Notes: generated by a model not told the origin, from the sequence alone. DNA of 55,739 nucleotides from Gemmatimonadota bacterium (GCA_003223395.1 QHUZ01000087.1:1-55739), one strand, 5' to 3'. Positions 1-8,338 are shown, counted from the stretch's first letter. A program made the numbers and translations.

Positions 1-1058
1 AAGCCGGCGAGGTCCGGCTTGCGGGTGTGGAGCCCGCCCGGTCCCTGCGACGAATAGCCGAGGCGTCGATCGGTGACGGTGACGGCGGCGACGGTGACGA
101 CGTCGGGATGGGAATTCGCGCCGTGGATGCTCTGGCCCGGACCGGTGTCGGCGGTGCCGCAGCGCCCGTCGGGGCAGGGCTTGCCGCAGTTGCCCGCGGC
201 GAAGAACACGTCGGCGCCCGCCGCGACCAGGCCGCCGGTGATCTGATTGAACGGATGGTCGGGGTTGGCGCTGTAGTTCTCGGGCGAGCCGATCGGGGCG
301 TCTTCGGAGCGGTCGAACATCCCCCAGCTGTTGTTCACCACCCAGCGGCCCGGATTCGCGTTCACCTGTTCGATGAGGTCGGCGAAGGCGGCGATAGCGT
401 CCGACAGGAACGCCGCCCACGTCCCCGCCTCGGTTCGCAGCAACGCGTAGTCGTAGATCTTCGCCTCCGGCGCGGCGATGCGCACATCGTAGGCCACCAT
501 CGTCCCGTGATCGGGCTTGGCGGAGCCCGGCACGTAGTCCGACCCGGGGGCCCAGCCGCCGGCCACGGGGATGCGGCTGCCGTCGATGCCGGTATCGACG
601 ACGGCCACGTGGACGCTTCTCCCGGTCAAGCCGTGCGCGCGCAGGGCTGACACACCGACCCGGCGCGCCACGTCGTCCGCCGTGCCGACGGCGCCGCTGC
701 CGCAGTAGGCGGAGGGGAAAATCGACACGGCGGGGTCGGCGAAGACGCCAACGACATCCATCCCGCGCTCTCGGCGCAGGCGGTGCACAGCCTCTTCGTC
801 GTCGAAGATCGCGCGCACAGCGTAGGTGTCGATCGGCCCACCCTCGGCGCGCGCATAGCGGAATCCGCGGGCGGCGGGCCGCTCGGCAGGTGAGCCCAGG
901 CGGCCGGCAACGCGCACGGGATGGTAGGTGTCGTCGAGCGCGAAGCCCGGGACGTGAAGCAACTTCTCCAGGTCAGCGCCGGCGAGGCCGAAAGACCGGC
1001 TCCGCCAGGCGCGGTGCAGCGACTCGCCCTTACCGACCAGCACAATACGCCGCGGCAT
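1..1058 (-). CDS. S8 subtilisin-like serine protease, 3' end beyond window
   Basis: The minus frame is open from ATG at 1058 to the window edge, giving 352 codons without a stop. An N-terminal domain of about 145 residues precedes the peptidase core. The catalytic Asp lies in VAVVDTGID near residue 154, the His in HGTMVA near residue 183, and the oxyanion-side segment FFAAGNCG near residue 289. The last readable residues, KPDLAG, are where subtilases approach their GTS serine motif, so the catalytic Ser falls outside the window. No signal peptide is visible after MPRRIVLVGKG, so the enzyme is probably cytosolic, unlike most secreted subtilases. Substrate unknown. The family call is firm; the start is the first good ATG in frame. 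Confidence 0.88.
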   Translation of the reverse strand, partial: MPRRIVLVGKGESLHRAWRSRSFGLAGADLEKLLHVPGFALDDTYHPVRVAGRLGSPAERPAARGFRYARAEGGPIDTYAVRAIFDDEEAVHRLRRERGMDVVGVFADPAVSIFPSAYCGSGAVGTADDVARRVGVSALRAHGLTGRSVHVAVVDTGIDGSRIPVAGGWAPGSDYVPGSAKPDHGTMVAYDVRIAAPEAKIYDYALLRTEAGTWAAFLSDAIAAFADLIEQVNANPGRWVVNNSWGMFDRSEDAPIGSPENYSANPDHPFNQITGGLVAAGADVFFAAGNCGKPCPDGRCGTADTGPGQSIHGANSHPDVVTVAAVTVTDRRLGYSSQGPGGLHTRKPDLAG

Positions 1059-1315
1059 CGGCGAACCTCCCGCGTGGCATGGTCAGGGCGCTGGGGTCCC
1101 ATACCCGGAACTACGGCCAAGGATTCACCTCCGCCGCTTCGACCCGAGCACCGAATGTCTCACGATCCGGTCTGGAACGGTGTCCCCATGTCGCAGAGTG
1201 AAAACTGTCTTTCGGGTCAAGAAGACAGGTGCGGGCGGAGATAACTAGCGGCGCCGAGGATGACCGGAGCGTTGCGGGGCGTTCTCGGCGAGTCGGGCTC
1301 GGGTGCAGTTACCGT

Positions 1316-1675
1316 TCATTCCCACCCGACTGGGAACACCTCGTGGCACCGAGGGCAAGGCATCGCTTGGGGCGAGCCGCGTAGCGGCGCACGAGACCTG
1401 CACCTCGGGCATACTCCGTATCGCTCGCCCCAGCTCTCTGGCACTCGCACCGCATTGGTGGGGCAAGGGACGATCGTCCAGCGGTGTGGCAGTCTGCTAC
1501 GAAGATCGAGCAGCGACAGCGGCAGGGTCACCGGCTTCCGGTTGACGTCTAGTACGACTTCATCCGGGAAGAACTCGGTGACACGATACCATGCGCCGCG
1601 GCGCAGTGGGTAGGGGCCTTCGACCTTCAAGCGCGCCCACTCTAGTTCTGTCATCGACACCACCGCCTTACGCAT
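1316..1675 (-). CDS. Small zinc-ribbon protein of unknown function
   Basis: This 119-residue protein has an N-terminal beta-rich part (VLDVNRKPVTLPLSLLDL) and a C-terminal CPRC...CPRC pair typical of a zinc ribbon, ending in PVGWE. I do not recognise a named family. Codon use fits a real gene. ATG at 1675 is used here, but MTELEW at 1654 is an alternative start. The gene stands alone between the subtilase and the tRNA scar, and both flanking spacers are over 200 bases. A nucleic-acid or metal-binding role is only a guess from the ribbon. Confidence 0.6.
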   Translation of the reverse strand: MRKAVVSMTELEWARLKVEGPYPLRRGAWYRVTEFFPDEVVLDVNRKPVTLPLSLLDLRSRLPHRWTIVPCPTNAVRVPESWGERYGVCPRCRSRAPLRGSPQAMPCPRCHEVFPVGWE

Positions 1676-1897
1676 TGCGTCAACCAGCCCACGCTAGCAA
1701 CGCATCGGAACTGCAAGCGGTGTGCCCTTGGAGGTGGCAGCAGGAGGAGATGCTCTCTGAGGCACGCTGCCCTGGTGCCCGCGGTCGCTTTGCCGCGGAG
1801 GCTCAACACTGTTCATGTGGCGCTGCGGTGGGCCCGCGGCCACAGCAACTCTGGTCAGCCCGTCGCAGCCCAAGCGTTAGCGCCGCGGCCCGCGAAG
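1676..1897. other. Non-coding spacer with no recognised gene
   Basis: No convincing coding frame is present on either strand; the short frames here have no family-like sequence. The stretch is GC-rich and contains small self-complementary runs such as GCGGTCGCTTTGCCGC. It leads directly into the tRNA-Gln half gene at 1898. With the tRNA scar and the missing MFS N-terminus, 1676-2003 looks like a recombination junction. Confidence 0.4.
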
Positions 1898-1939
1898 TTG
1901 CCCCTCCTGGGATCGAACCAGGACTCTCCTGATCCAGAG
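1898..1939 (-). pseudogene. 3' half of tRNA-Gln(CUG), probable attachment-site scar
   Basis: Read on the minus strand, this is exactly positions 32-73 of a tRNA. It has loop CTCTGGA with anticodon CTG, 3' anticodon strand TCAGG, a 5-nt variable loop AGAGT, a perfect T arm CCTGG-TTCGATC-CCAGG, acceptor strand AGGGGCA and discriminator A. The 5' half is absent: the bases upstream of the loop do not pair with TCAGG, and no TGCCCCT acceptor partner occurs within 100 bases. A break exactly at the anticodon loop is the usual crossover point of tyrosine integrases that use tRNA genes. No integrase is in the window, so this is most likely an old att site. Confidence 0.75.
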
Positions 1940-1948
1940 CGCGACTCG

Positions 1949-1964
1949 CTTGTGAATCCACAAG
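1949..1964. repeat. Perfect 6-bp inverted repeat next to the tRNA scar
   Basis: CTTGTG-AATC-CACAAG is a perfect hairpin sequence 9 bases from the tRNA break. It could be a recombinase arm site or chance. Its main value is its position at the junction where the MFS gene has lost its 5' end. Confidence 0.35.
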
Positions 1965-2003
1965 TTACATAACGTACACGAACCGCGAGATCGTGTCGTC
2001 CGC

Positions 2004-3128
2004 TTGCACTCCGAGCTCCATCTATCCGACACCGAGCTCGGCTCGTTGATGACCGGATTCCTCATCGTGTACATGCTCACGGCGCCGCTGTTCGGCCGAC
2101 TCGGCGACACACGGTCACGCAACCGGTTGCTCGCCGTGGGCGTCGCCATTTGGAGCATCGCCACCGCGCTCGCGGGACTGGCCAGGAGCTACGTCGGTTT
2201 GTTCGCCGCCCGCGCGGCAGTGGGGATCGGAGAGGCGGCGTATGGAACCATCTCGCCGGCGCTCCTCGCGGACTATTTCCCCCGCCAACAGCGTGGGCGA
2301 GTGTTCGCGGTGTTCTTCGCCGCGATCCCCATCGGCTCCGCCCTCGGGTACATCGTCGGCGGGCTGGTCGACCATTATTTCGGATGGCGTCAGGCGTTCT
2401 TCGTGGCGGGAGTGCCGGGGCTGGTGCTGGCATTCCTGGCGCTGCGGCTCTACGACCCACCGCGAGGCAGCCAGGACTCCGCTGATGAAGCGCCGCGCAG
2501 CACCCGAGGCGCCTACCCCACCTTGATTCGCAACCGGCCATATGTGCTCACGATCCTGGGATACGCGGCGTACACGTTCGCGATCGGCGCATTGGCGTTT
2601 TGGACCCCGACCTTCCTGGAGCGCGTGCGCGGCATCCCCAAGGCGCACGCGACGGTGCAGTTCGGCGCGGTCGTGGTCGTCACGGGATTCGTCGGCACGT
2701 ATGGGGGCGGATGGCTCGGCGACCGCCTGTTGAAGATTTCACGGCAGGCATATCTGTGGCTCTCCGGAGCGGTCACACTCCTTGCGGCTCCGCTCACACT
2801 CCTCGCCCTGGCGGCGCCGCAACCCTACGTGTATTGGCCGGCCATCATCGCCGCGGAGCTCTGTCTGTTCGCGTCTACGGGACCGATCAACTCCGCGATC
2901 GTCAACGAGGTCTCTCCACACATGCGCGCCACGGCCGTCGCGCTGAGCATTTTCACAATTCATATCCTCGGCGACGTCCCCTCACCATCTATCGTGGGGA
3001 TGATATCGGACGCGCGCTCGTTGGCCGACGCCGTGTTGATCATCCCCGTCGCGGTGCTGCTGGGCGGGGTGATTTGGACGTACGCGGCCTGGCGCATGTC
3101 GCGCACGACACACCCCCAGACAACGTGA
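2004..3128 (+). CDS. MFS transporter, Spinster-like, N-terminally truncated
   Basis: The 374-residue membrane protein opens at a TTG within HSELHLSDTELGSL, which in Spinster-like MFS carriers follows the first helix. About 25-35 residues, including TM1, are missing. The rest is well kept: the loop GRLGDTRSRN, GIGEAAYGTISPALLADYFP, and later helices to the C-terminus. Just upstream, a frame offset by one base reads YITYTNREIVSS, which resembles the end of TM1, so one base may be lost near 2004. TM1 still cannot fit, because the tRNA half gene ends at 1939. The stop overlaps the acyltransferase start (GTGA). Substrate unknown; lipid or sugar export is typical of relatives. Confidence 0.8.
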   Translation: MHSELHLSDTELGSLMTGFLIVYMLTAPLFGRLGDTRSRNRLLAVGVAIWSIATALAGLARSYVGLFAARAAVGIGEAAYGTISPALLADYFPRQQRGRVFAVFFAAIPIGSALGYIVGGLVDHYFGWRQAFFVAGVPGLVLAFLALRLYDPPRGSQDSADEAPRSTRGAYPTLIRNRPYVLTILGYAAYTFAIGALAFWTPTFLERVRGIPKAHATVQFGAVVVVTGFVGTYGGGWLGDRLLKISRQAYLWLSGAVTLLAAPLTLLALAAPQPYVYWPAIIAAELCLFASTGPINSAIVNEVSPHMRATAVALSIFTIHILGDVPSPSIVGMISDARSLADAVLIIPVAVLLGGVIWTYAAWRMSRTTHPQTT

Positions 3129-4264
3129 GAGCGCTGCTCCGTCTGTTGCTGCGTGGCATGCTGCGGATCTTCTTCCGGCGGACCGAGGTGAGCGGAGCGG
3201 AGCGCGTGCCGCAATCGGGTCCCGTGATCTTTGTGCTCAACCATCCAAACGGGCTGATTGACCCGACATTTCTCCTGTGTCTTGCGCCGCGGCGCGTGTC
3301 CTTCCTCGCCAAGGCTCCGCTGTTCCACATGCCGATTATTGGCGCGATCGCGCGAGCGTTCGAGGCGATCCCCGTGCACCGCCGCCAGGATGCCGGCGCG
3401 GATCTGCAAAAGAATGCGGAAACCTTCGAGGCGGCCCGGGCCGTGCTGGTCCGCGGCGGTACGATTGCCGTTTTCCCGGAGGGCGCGTCGCACAGCGATC
3501 CCAAGCTGCGACCGCTCAAGACCGGGACTGCGCGCATCGCACTCGGCGCCGCGGCGGCGTTGCCCCCGAACTTGATCCTCGAGATCGTGCCCGTGGGGTT
3601 GTATTACCGCGCCAAACAGACATTCCGCAGCGTCGCCTTATTGCATTTCGGCACGCCATTTTCAGTCGAGCGAATCGCCCTCGCGCCGGGAGCGGAGCCC
3701 CCACCCGAGCCCGTGCGTGCACTGACGACGCACCTCGAGGCAGCCCTCCGCACGGTGACGCTCGAAGCAGAAGAAGTGAACGCCCACGCGCGCTACGACT
3801 GGCGGCGTGCAATCACGTACGCCCTCAAGAGCGTTTTATTCTTGACGCTGGGACTGCCCGCGGCGCTGATCGGCGCGTTGGTTCACTATCCAGCGTACCG
3901 GGCCGTGGGATGGGTCGCGACTGGAATGTCCAAGGGCGCCGAGGATGCGCTCGCGACGGTGAAGCTGCTCAGCGCGATGCTGCTATTCCCGCTGACGTGG
4001 GCTGCGATCCTCGTAGCGGTCTTGTTATGGAAAGGTGTCTGGGCTGCGGCGCTCATCGCTCCGATTCTGCCGCTCACGGGGTATGTGGCGCTGCATTTTG
4101 CAGAGCGGTTTGACCGCGTGGTGGGAGCGACGCGGGCGCTCGCCATCCTGCTGTTTCGACGCCGCGCCTTTTTGCGCCTGACAGCCGAGCGTCACGACAT
4201 CCGCCGGCAGATTCTGGACCTCGGGCAGGAGGTGGACGGACTACTCGCCAAGCAGCTCCGCTAG
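3125..4264 (+). CDS. Lysophospholipid/glycerol-phosphate acyltransferase (PlsC-like)
   Basis: GTG at 3125 overlaps the MFS stop by four bases, which favours this start. The 379-residue protein carries the acyltransferase block NHPNGLIDP near residue 38 and FPEGASHSDP near residue 117, followed by LKTGTARIAL, matching the LPLAT group that acylates lysophosphatidate or related acceptors. The C-terminal third holds several hydrophobic helices, so the enzyme is anchored in the inner membrane. Coupling to the MFS carrier suggests joint lipid handling. Its last 24 bases overlap, tail to tail, the AI-2E-type gene on the other strand. Confidence 0.85.
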   Translation: MRALLRLLLRGMLRIFFRRTEVSGAERVPQSGPVIFVLNHPNGLIDPTFLLCLAPRRVSFLAKAPLFHMPIIGAIARAFEAIPVHRRQDAGADLQKNAETFEAARAVLVRGGTIAVFPEGASHSDPKLRPLKTGTARIALGAAAALPPNLILEIVPVGLYYRAKQTFRSVALLHFGTPFSVERIALAPGAEPPPEPVRALTTHLEAALRTVTLEAEEVNAHARYDWRRAITYALKSVLFLTLGLPAALIGALVHYPAYRAVGWVATGMSKGAEDALATVKLLSAMLLFPLTWAAILVAVLLWKGVWAAALIAPILPLTGYVALHFAERFDRVVGATRALAILLFRRRAFLRLTAERHDIRRQILDLGQEVDGLLAKQLR

Positions 4265-5311
4265 CGTGCCCATCCGCGGCACCTGATCGCCCAGCACTTT
4301 GAGCGTCGCCGCAATCGGGATGGCGAGGAAGACGCCCGGAATCCCCCAGATGAACCACCAGAACAGCACGAAGATCATCACCGCGAGCGGGTTCAGCTTG
4401 AGGCGATTGCCGTAGGCATAGGGCGATACGACGTTGTTCTGGAGCGTCGAGATGACGAGATAGATGGCCGGCGCGACGAGCACCTGCCCCAACCCCGGGA
4501 AAACCGAAAAGCCGTCGATCAGGAGTAGGCCGACAATGATCACGCCCCCCAGATACGGAATGAACTCGAGCACGAACGTCACGACGCCCCAGATGAACGG
4601 ATCGGGCATGCCGATCGCCCACATAGCCAGACCGACGGCGATGCCTTGCCCTACGTTGATCAGCGCCGTGATGGTCAGATAGTTCGCGACAATCCTCTCA
4701 GTCTTGTTCAGGATGTCGGTCGCCGTGCGCAAATCATCGGGGGCCGGCAACAGCTTCACCAACTTGCGAAACAGCATGTTCCCCGCCGCAAGCATCAGGT
4801 AGACCAGCACGATGACCTCGAGCCCTCCCGCGACGACGGTGGTCGCGCGTCCCAGCAACTGGGCGAACAATGACGGCACCGCGGGGCCCGGTGCCGCCTG
4901 GGCTGGGGGGAGGGGCGCTGGGGCCGGTGGCGGAGCGTTGGGCGCCACGGGCACCGGCGTCCCCTCTGCCGCGGCGGTCAACCTGTCGAGGGGACGGCCG
5001 AGCTCGCGCAGCTTTCTCCGCGCGGTCGCGATGTTCGACGGTGCCTTGTCCACCCACTCGCTTGCCGGCCCCGACAACGCCCAAGCACCGACGACGAGCA
5101 CGGCGAGCGCGCCCAGAACCACGATTGCGGCGCCAGCCGGCGGGGGGATTCGCAGCCGTGCCAGCCCACGCACGAGCGGGGTCAGCAGCGCCTGAAAGCA
5201 CAGTGCCAACGCGAGTGGGATGAAGAAGGCTCGGCCCAACGCGAGGGCGGTGACCGAGAGACCGACAGCGATGAGCTTTGTGGTGAAGGGGGCGTCCCGA
5301 CCATTTAGCAT
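4241..5311 (-). CDS. AI-2E family (PerM/YdiK-type) membrane transporter
   Basis: At 356 residues it has the family layout: an N-terminal helix pair, a soluble loop, then a helical bundle with EFIPYLGGVI and a C-terminal stretch with STLQNNVVSPYAYGNRLKLN and GIPGVFLAIP. The loop near residues 118-145 is very rich in Pro and Ala. Family members export AI-2, or act as sodium/proton antiporters or general efflux permeases; nothing here sets the substrate. It converges on the acyltransferase with overlapping 3' ends and no terminator between them. Confidence 0.88.
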   Translation of the reverse strand: MLNGRDAPFTTKLIAVGLSVTALALGRAFFIPLALALCFQALLTPLVRGLARLRIPPPAGAAIVVLGALAVLVVGAWALSGPASEWVDKAPSNIATARRKLRELGRPLDRLTAAAEGTPVPVAPNAPPPAPAPLPPAQAAPGPAVPSLFAQLLGRATTVVAGGLEVIVLVYLMLAAGNMLFRKLVKLLPAPDDLRTATDILNKTERIVANYLTITALINVGQGIAVGLAMWAIGMPDPFIWGVVTFVLEFIPYLGGVIIVGLLLIDGFSVFPGLGQVLVAPAIYLVISTLQNNVVSPYAYGNRLKLNPLAVMIFVLFWWFIWGIPGVFLAIPIAATLKVLGDQVPRMGTLAELLGE

Positions 5312-5350
5312 GGCGGATGTTAGCCCCCCTGATCTAGAGCGGCCAGTGCG

Positions 5351-5797
5351 TCAGCGGGTCAACGCCTTTCTCAGATTATTGATCAGCCCCGAAAACATCC
5401 GATGGGCATTGCGCCGGCGGTAAAACTGGCCGTTTAGCCACGAGCGAAAGCCCGTCGGGTGCCAGATGTGTTTGAGTGTGACCTTGGTCGATCCGCCCGC
5501 GAAGCCAAGGCCGAAAAAGGTCTTGGAGCCCGCACGATGATAGATCTCGACCCACCCGAACGTATGCGGCGGAGAGAAGTCGATGATTTCGATGACCGAT
5601 TCGTGACGGGGGTTGGTGTCGCGCTGGAAGGTGACCTTGTAGCGGGCCCCTCGGCCTGCTCTATTGTTCGTCGTCGCCTTCACTTCAATGCAGCGCGGCA
5701 GCCACTCAGGCATTCGGAGCGGGTCTGAAATGAGCGCGAAGACTCTGTCGATAGGCGCTGGGATACTGGCGGAATACGTGAATGACACTGGTCCCAT
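5351..5797 (-). CDS. SRPBCC/polyketide-cyclase-like protein
   Basis: The 148 residues start with FTYSASIPAPIDRVFALISDP and WLPRCIEV, the opening of the START-like (SRPBCC) fold, and end with the long C-terminal helix (MFSGLINNLRKALTR). These proteins bind hydrophobic ligands or modify membranes and cell size; the role here is unknown. The ATG at 5797 lies only 9 bases after a good -10 sequence (TATATT, 5812-5807), so the mRNA is probably leaderless. Confidence 0.8.
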   Translation of the reverse strand: MGPVSFTYSASIPAPIDRVFALISDPLRMPEWLPRCIEVKATTNNRAGRGARYKVTFQRDTNPRHESVIEIIDFSPPHTFGWVEIYHRAGSKTFFGLGFAGGSTKVTLKHIWHPTGFRSWLNGQFYRRRNAHRMFSGLINNLRKALTR

Positions 5798-5828
5798 GGG
5801 GCGGGGAATATAATCTCCCGCCCCATGG
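5794..5828. promoter_or_regulatory. 12-bp palindrome with AT-rich centre at the SRPBCC start
   Basis: Arms CCATGGGGCGGG (5794-5805) and CCCGCCCCATGG (5817-5828) are perfect inverted repeats around GAATATAATCT. The centre gives a -10 on both strands: TATATT on the minus strand, TATAAT on the plus strand. The SRPBCC start codon lies in the left arm. The layout suits an operator covering a leaderless start. Confidence 0.5.
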
Positions 5829-5856
5829 CCGGTGGTGACGCGTCACATCCTCACGG

Positions 5857-6387
5857 TTAGCCCGGCCTGCCACAGCAAGTCATTCTGCGTCCTGCTGTAA
5901 CCGAACGGTCGAACTTGTACAGCAGACTGCGACCCTCGGCCCGAAGCCCGATTCTGCCGAGCTTGTAGCCGACACCGACACCCACGTTGCCGGCGAACCG
6001 CGTGAACGAACTGTCGGACCCCTTGTCATGCACCTGCACCGCACCAACCCCGGCCAGGACGTACGGCAGGAGTTTCGTTCCGGGGAGCTCTTCGCGCTGC
6101 AGCACTCCGTCCGCCATATAGGCGGCCTTGTTGAACCGTCTTTCTCCCGGAATCGAGGGAGCGCCCGCGAGGTCGTTCTGCGCGAGGTTTGCATCGGCCC
6201 GGAGGCCGAAGCGAGAAGACATTCGATAAGTGAGGTTCGCGCCGGCGGACCAGCCACTCTTCCAACCGGTGCTCGTACCGAGGTCGGCGTTCGCCGAACT
6301 GCCCCCGACGTTTGCGCCAAGGGTGAGCCGCTGCGCGCTGAGCGGCACCGCGAACAGCATGCTGAGTAAGACAAATCGGGTCGTCAT
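5857..6387 (-). CDS. Outer-membrane beta-barrel protein, last strand frameshifted
   Basis: A Sec signal peptide (MTTRFVLLSMLFAVPLSAQ) precedes a porin-like barrel with alternating strands (LTLGANVGGSSAN, VGVGVGYKLGRIGLRAEG). The annotated frame ends with an unlikely RRMTCCGRPG. Supplying one missing base near 5906-5912 restores FGYSRTQNDLLWQAGLTVRM and a stop at 5843-5845, which is a proper final barrel strand. The gene is therefore either damaged or the consensus has lost a base. GAGGAG lies just upstream of the ATG. Function unknown; probably a small OmpA/OmpW-like barrel. Confidence 0.78.
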   Translation of the reverse strand: MTTRFVLLSMLFAVPLSAQRLTLGANVGGSSANADLGTSTGWKSGWSAGANLTYRMSSRFGLRADANLAQNDLAGAPSIPGERRFNKAAYMADGVLQREELPGTKLLPYVLAGVGAVQVHDKGSDSSFTRFAGNVGVGVGYKLGRIGLRAEGRSLLYKFDRSVTAGRRMTCCGRPG

Positions 6388-6451
6388 AGCTCCTCGCTAA
6401 AGGTGTTACGCTGACGACCCGAACCGTTACAACGCAGTCACCGCCGTTGTT

Positions 6452-7372
6452 TCAGTCGGCAAACGGCACGTCCACTTCCAGTCCGTCTTTCGCAACACTC
6501 GCGTTGGGAAACACCTCGCGGGCCTCCCGCACCAGCTCGTCTGCGCTGATCGAGTAACGCGCTGAAACATGCGAGAGCACGAGTCGCTTGGCCTTCGCCG
6601 CCAATGCGACTTGGGCGGCCTCTTTCGCGGTCGAGTGCCCGGTGTCGCGGGCACGCTCGCGCTCCTCCTCGCCGAACGTTGCCTCGTGAATCAGCAGGTC
6701 CGCTTCGTGTGCGGCATCCACCGTGGCAGCGCAGGGGCGTGTGTCACCGGTGAACGCGACGTGGCGGCCGGGCCTCGCGGCTCCAACAAAGCCATCGGCC
6801 GTCAGCTGTCTGCCGTCAGCAAGCTCGACTGTCTCACCCTTGGCGAGTTTGCCCCAGAGCGGGCCTTCGGGGATTCCAGCGGCCTTGGCTTTCTCGACGT
6901 CAAAGCGTCCGCGCCGCACGTGTTCCCTCAGGATGTAACCCAGCGACGGCCCGCCGCCGTGTTCAGTCGGGAACGCGCAGATGTCGTAGCCATCCCGCTT
7001 CCCCACGGTGTCCCCCGCTTTCACCTCCGTGATTTCGACGGGAAAAGGGACCCGTTCGACACCCAGCTGCATGGCCGTGCTCAAGACCTTCTTCGCCCCC
7101 TTGGGACCATACAGGAAGAGTGGCTCAGGCCGTCCCTGCAGTCCCAAAGTCCGGATCAATCCAATGACGCCGAGGAAATGATCGGCATGGAAGTGTGTGA
7201 AGAAGATCTCGGACAGCGCAAAGCTCACCCCATAGCGCATCATCTGGCGCTGGGTCCCCTCACCGCACTCGAACAGGAGCGTTTCACCTTCGCGGTGAAT
7301 GGCGAGGCCGGAGACATTGCGCTCTACGGTTGGCCTGGCGGCGGACGTGCCCAGGAAGGTTACGGTGAGCAT
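6452..7372 (-). CDS. rnz: Ribonuclease Z
   Basis: This 306-residue metallo-beta-lactamase-fold enzyme cleaves the 3' trailer from tRNA precursors in the cytosol. It has GTSAARPTVERN at the N-terminus, the zinc motif FFTHFHADHFLG (HxHxDH), FTGDTRP with the bridging Asp, HEATF, and LSHVSARYS with the last His. Length matches RNase Z/ElaC. A -10-like CATATT lies 8 bases before the ATG. It is downstream of the Mla-type operon, separated by a 72-base spacer filled by a GC-rich repeat. Confidence 0.95.
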   Translation of the reverse strand: MLTVTFLGTSAARPTVERNVSGLAIHREGETLLFECGEGTQRQMMRYGVSFALSEIFFTHFHADHFLGVIGLIRTLGLQGRPEPLFLYGPKGAKKVLSTAMQLGVERVPFPVEITEVKAGDTVGKRDGYDICAFPTEHGGGPSLGYILREHVRRGRFDVEKAKAAGIPEGPLWGKLAKGETVELADGRQLTADGFVGAARPGRHVAFTGDTRPCAATVDAAHEADLLIHEATFGEEERERARDTGHSTAKEAAQVALAAKAKRLVLSHVSARYSISADELVREAREVFPNASVAKDGLEVDVPFAD

Positions 7373-7385
7373 GGGGAGTAAATAT

Positions 7386-7440
7386 GGCGGTAGGAGGCGG
7401 TAGGAGGCGGTACCGCCCCCTACCGCCCCTTTACCGCCCC
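7386..7440. repeat. GC-rich tandem and inverted repeat between rnz and mlaD
   Basis: GGCGGTAGGA is repeated nearly three times (7386-7412) and then mirrored by ACCGCC-rich copies (7413-7440) around the centre GGCGGTACCGCC. It can form a strong hairpin between the MCE stop and the rnz start, so it may limit readthrough into rnz. Its right end nearly abuts the MCE stop at 7445. Confidence 0.6.
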
Positions 7441-7444
7441 TATT

Positions 7445-8338
7445 TCAGCAGCACAGCTTTACCCTGACGATCCCCGGTTTCATGTACTTGTCCGGATGCT
7501 CCTTGAGATCCGTCAGCAGTGCGGTGAGCGAAACGGATAGTGCGTGCAGATCGTGATACATCGTCGTATCAGCCGCCAGTTTCCCCAACGTTCCTTCGCC
7601 CCGATTCATGCGACTCAGCAGTGTATCGAGCTGCGCGGTCGTATGGGTCAGATGATTCGTCAGCCGGGCCAGGTTCGTCGAGATCGAATCGATATTCTGC
7701 CCGGTGCCCGAGCCGAGCATCGAGTCCACGCGCTGCATCACGCGTTCGGTCGCCTGCAGCGTCCGCGTCGTCTGCTTGATGAACGGACCTTCGGGCGCGG
7801 TGGCCAGTGTGTTCATCGCTCGCTGCGTCACGATGAGCGTGTTGTGGATGTCCTCTCCCAGCCGGTCGGACACGATATTCGCCGCGTTCTCCATCAGCTC
7901 GTTGGCACGGTTGGCGACGCCCTGCGCTACACCGGCGATGTCGGGCGTACTCGTCCCCGAGATGCTGCGCCCGCTCGCCAGCATCTCCTCGCGCGCGCCG
8001 GGGTTGTAGTCGATGAACTTGGCGCCGAACAGGTCCATCGCGGCGACGGCGGCGCTCGCGTCGATGTGCGGCGCCACGTCCTTCGACAGCTCGAGCGTGA
8101 CGCGCACGCTCTTCACCCGCTCGAGCGCCACGCGCGCGACCCTGCCCTTCTTCACGCCGGAGACGAGGACGGGATCGCCCTGCTTCAGCCCGGCAACGCT
8201 CTCGAACATCACGTCCACGGTGATGCCGCCGGTGCGCAGCGACCGCCCCGTCAGATAGAACATCCCGACGAGGAAGACGGCGACTCCGATCAGCACGATC
8301 GCCCCGACTCCGACTTCTTGCTTGTAGGTGAGGTCCAC
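7445..8338 (-). CDS. mlaD: MCE/MlaD family lipid-transfer protein
   Basis: The 297-residue protein has one N-terminal transmembrane helix (VGAIVLIGVAVFLVGMFYL), an MCE domain from about residue 38 to 115 with GLKQGDPVLVSGVKKGRV, and a long helical tail. MCE proteins form periplasmic rings that pass phospholipids between the membranes. It starts at GTG 8338 and overlaps the ATPase stop by one base. The -CC terminus is odd, since KLCC is not usual for MlaD. It is third in the operon after permease and ATPase. Confidence 0.88.
   Translation of the reverse strand: MDLTYKQEVGVGAIVLIGVAVFLVGMFYLTGRSLRTGGITVDVMFESVAGLKQGDPVLVSGVKKGRVARVALERVKSVRVTLELSKDVAPHIDASAAVAAMDLFGAKFIDYNPGAREEMLASGRSISGTSTPDIAGVAQGVANRANELMENAANIVSDRLGEDIHNTLIVTQRAMNTLATAPEGPFIKQTTRTLQATERVMQRVDSMLGSGTGQNIDSISTNLARLTNHLTHTTAQLDTLLSRMNRGEGTLGKLAADTTMYHDLHALSVSLTALLTDLKEHPDKYMKPGIVRVKLCC

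Noticed and set aside
1921-2000. Intact tRNA gene near 1900
   Set aside because: No 5' acceptor, D arm or 5' anticodon strand is present; only the 3' half can be drawn.
2600-3124. N-terminal extension of the acyltransferase frame
   Set aside because: It is out-of-frame MFS sequence; the GTG at 3125 overlapping the MFS stop is the better start.
7386-7440. CRISPR array
   Set aside because: The repeats are 10-mers without spacers and are mirrored; no cas genes are present.
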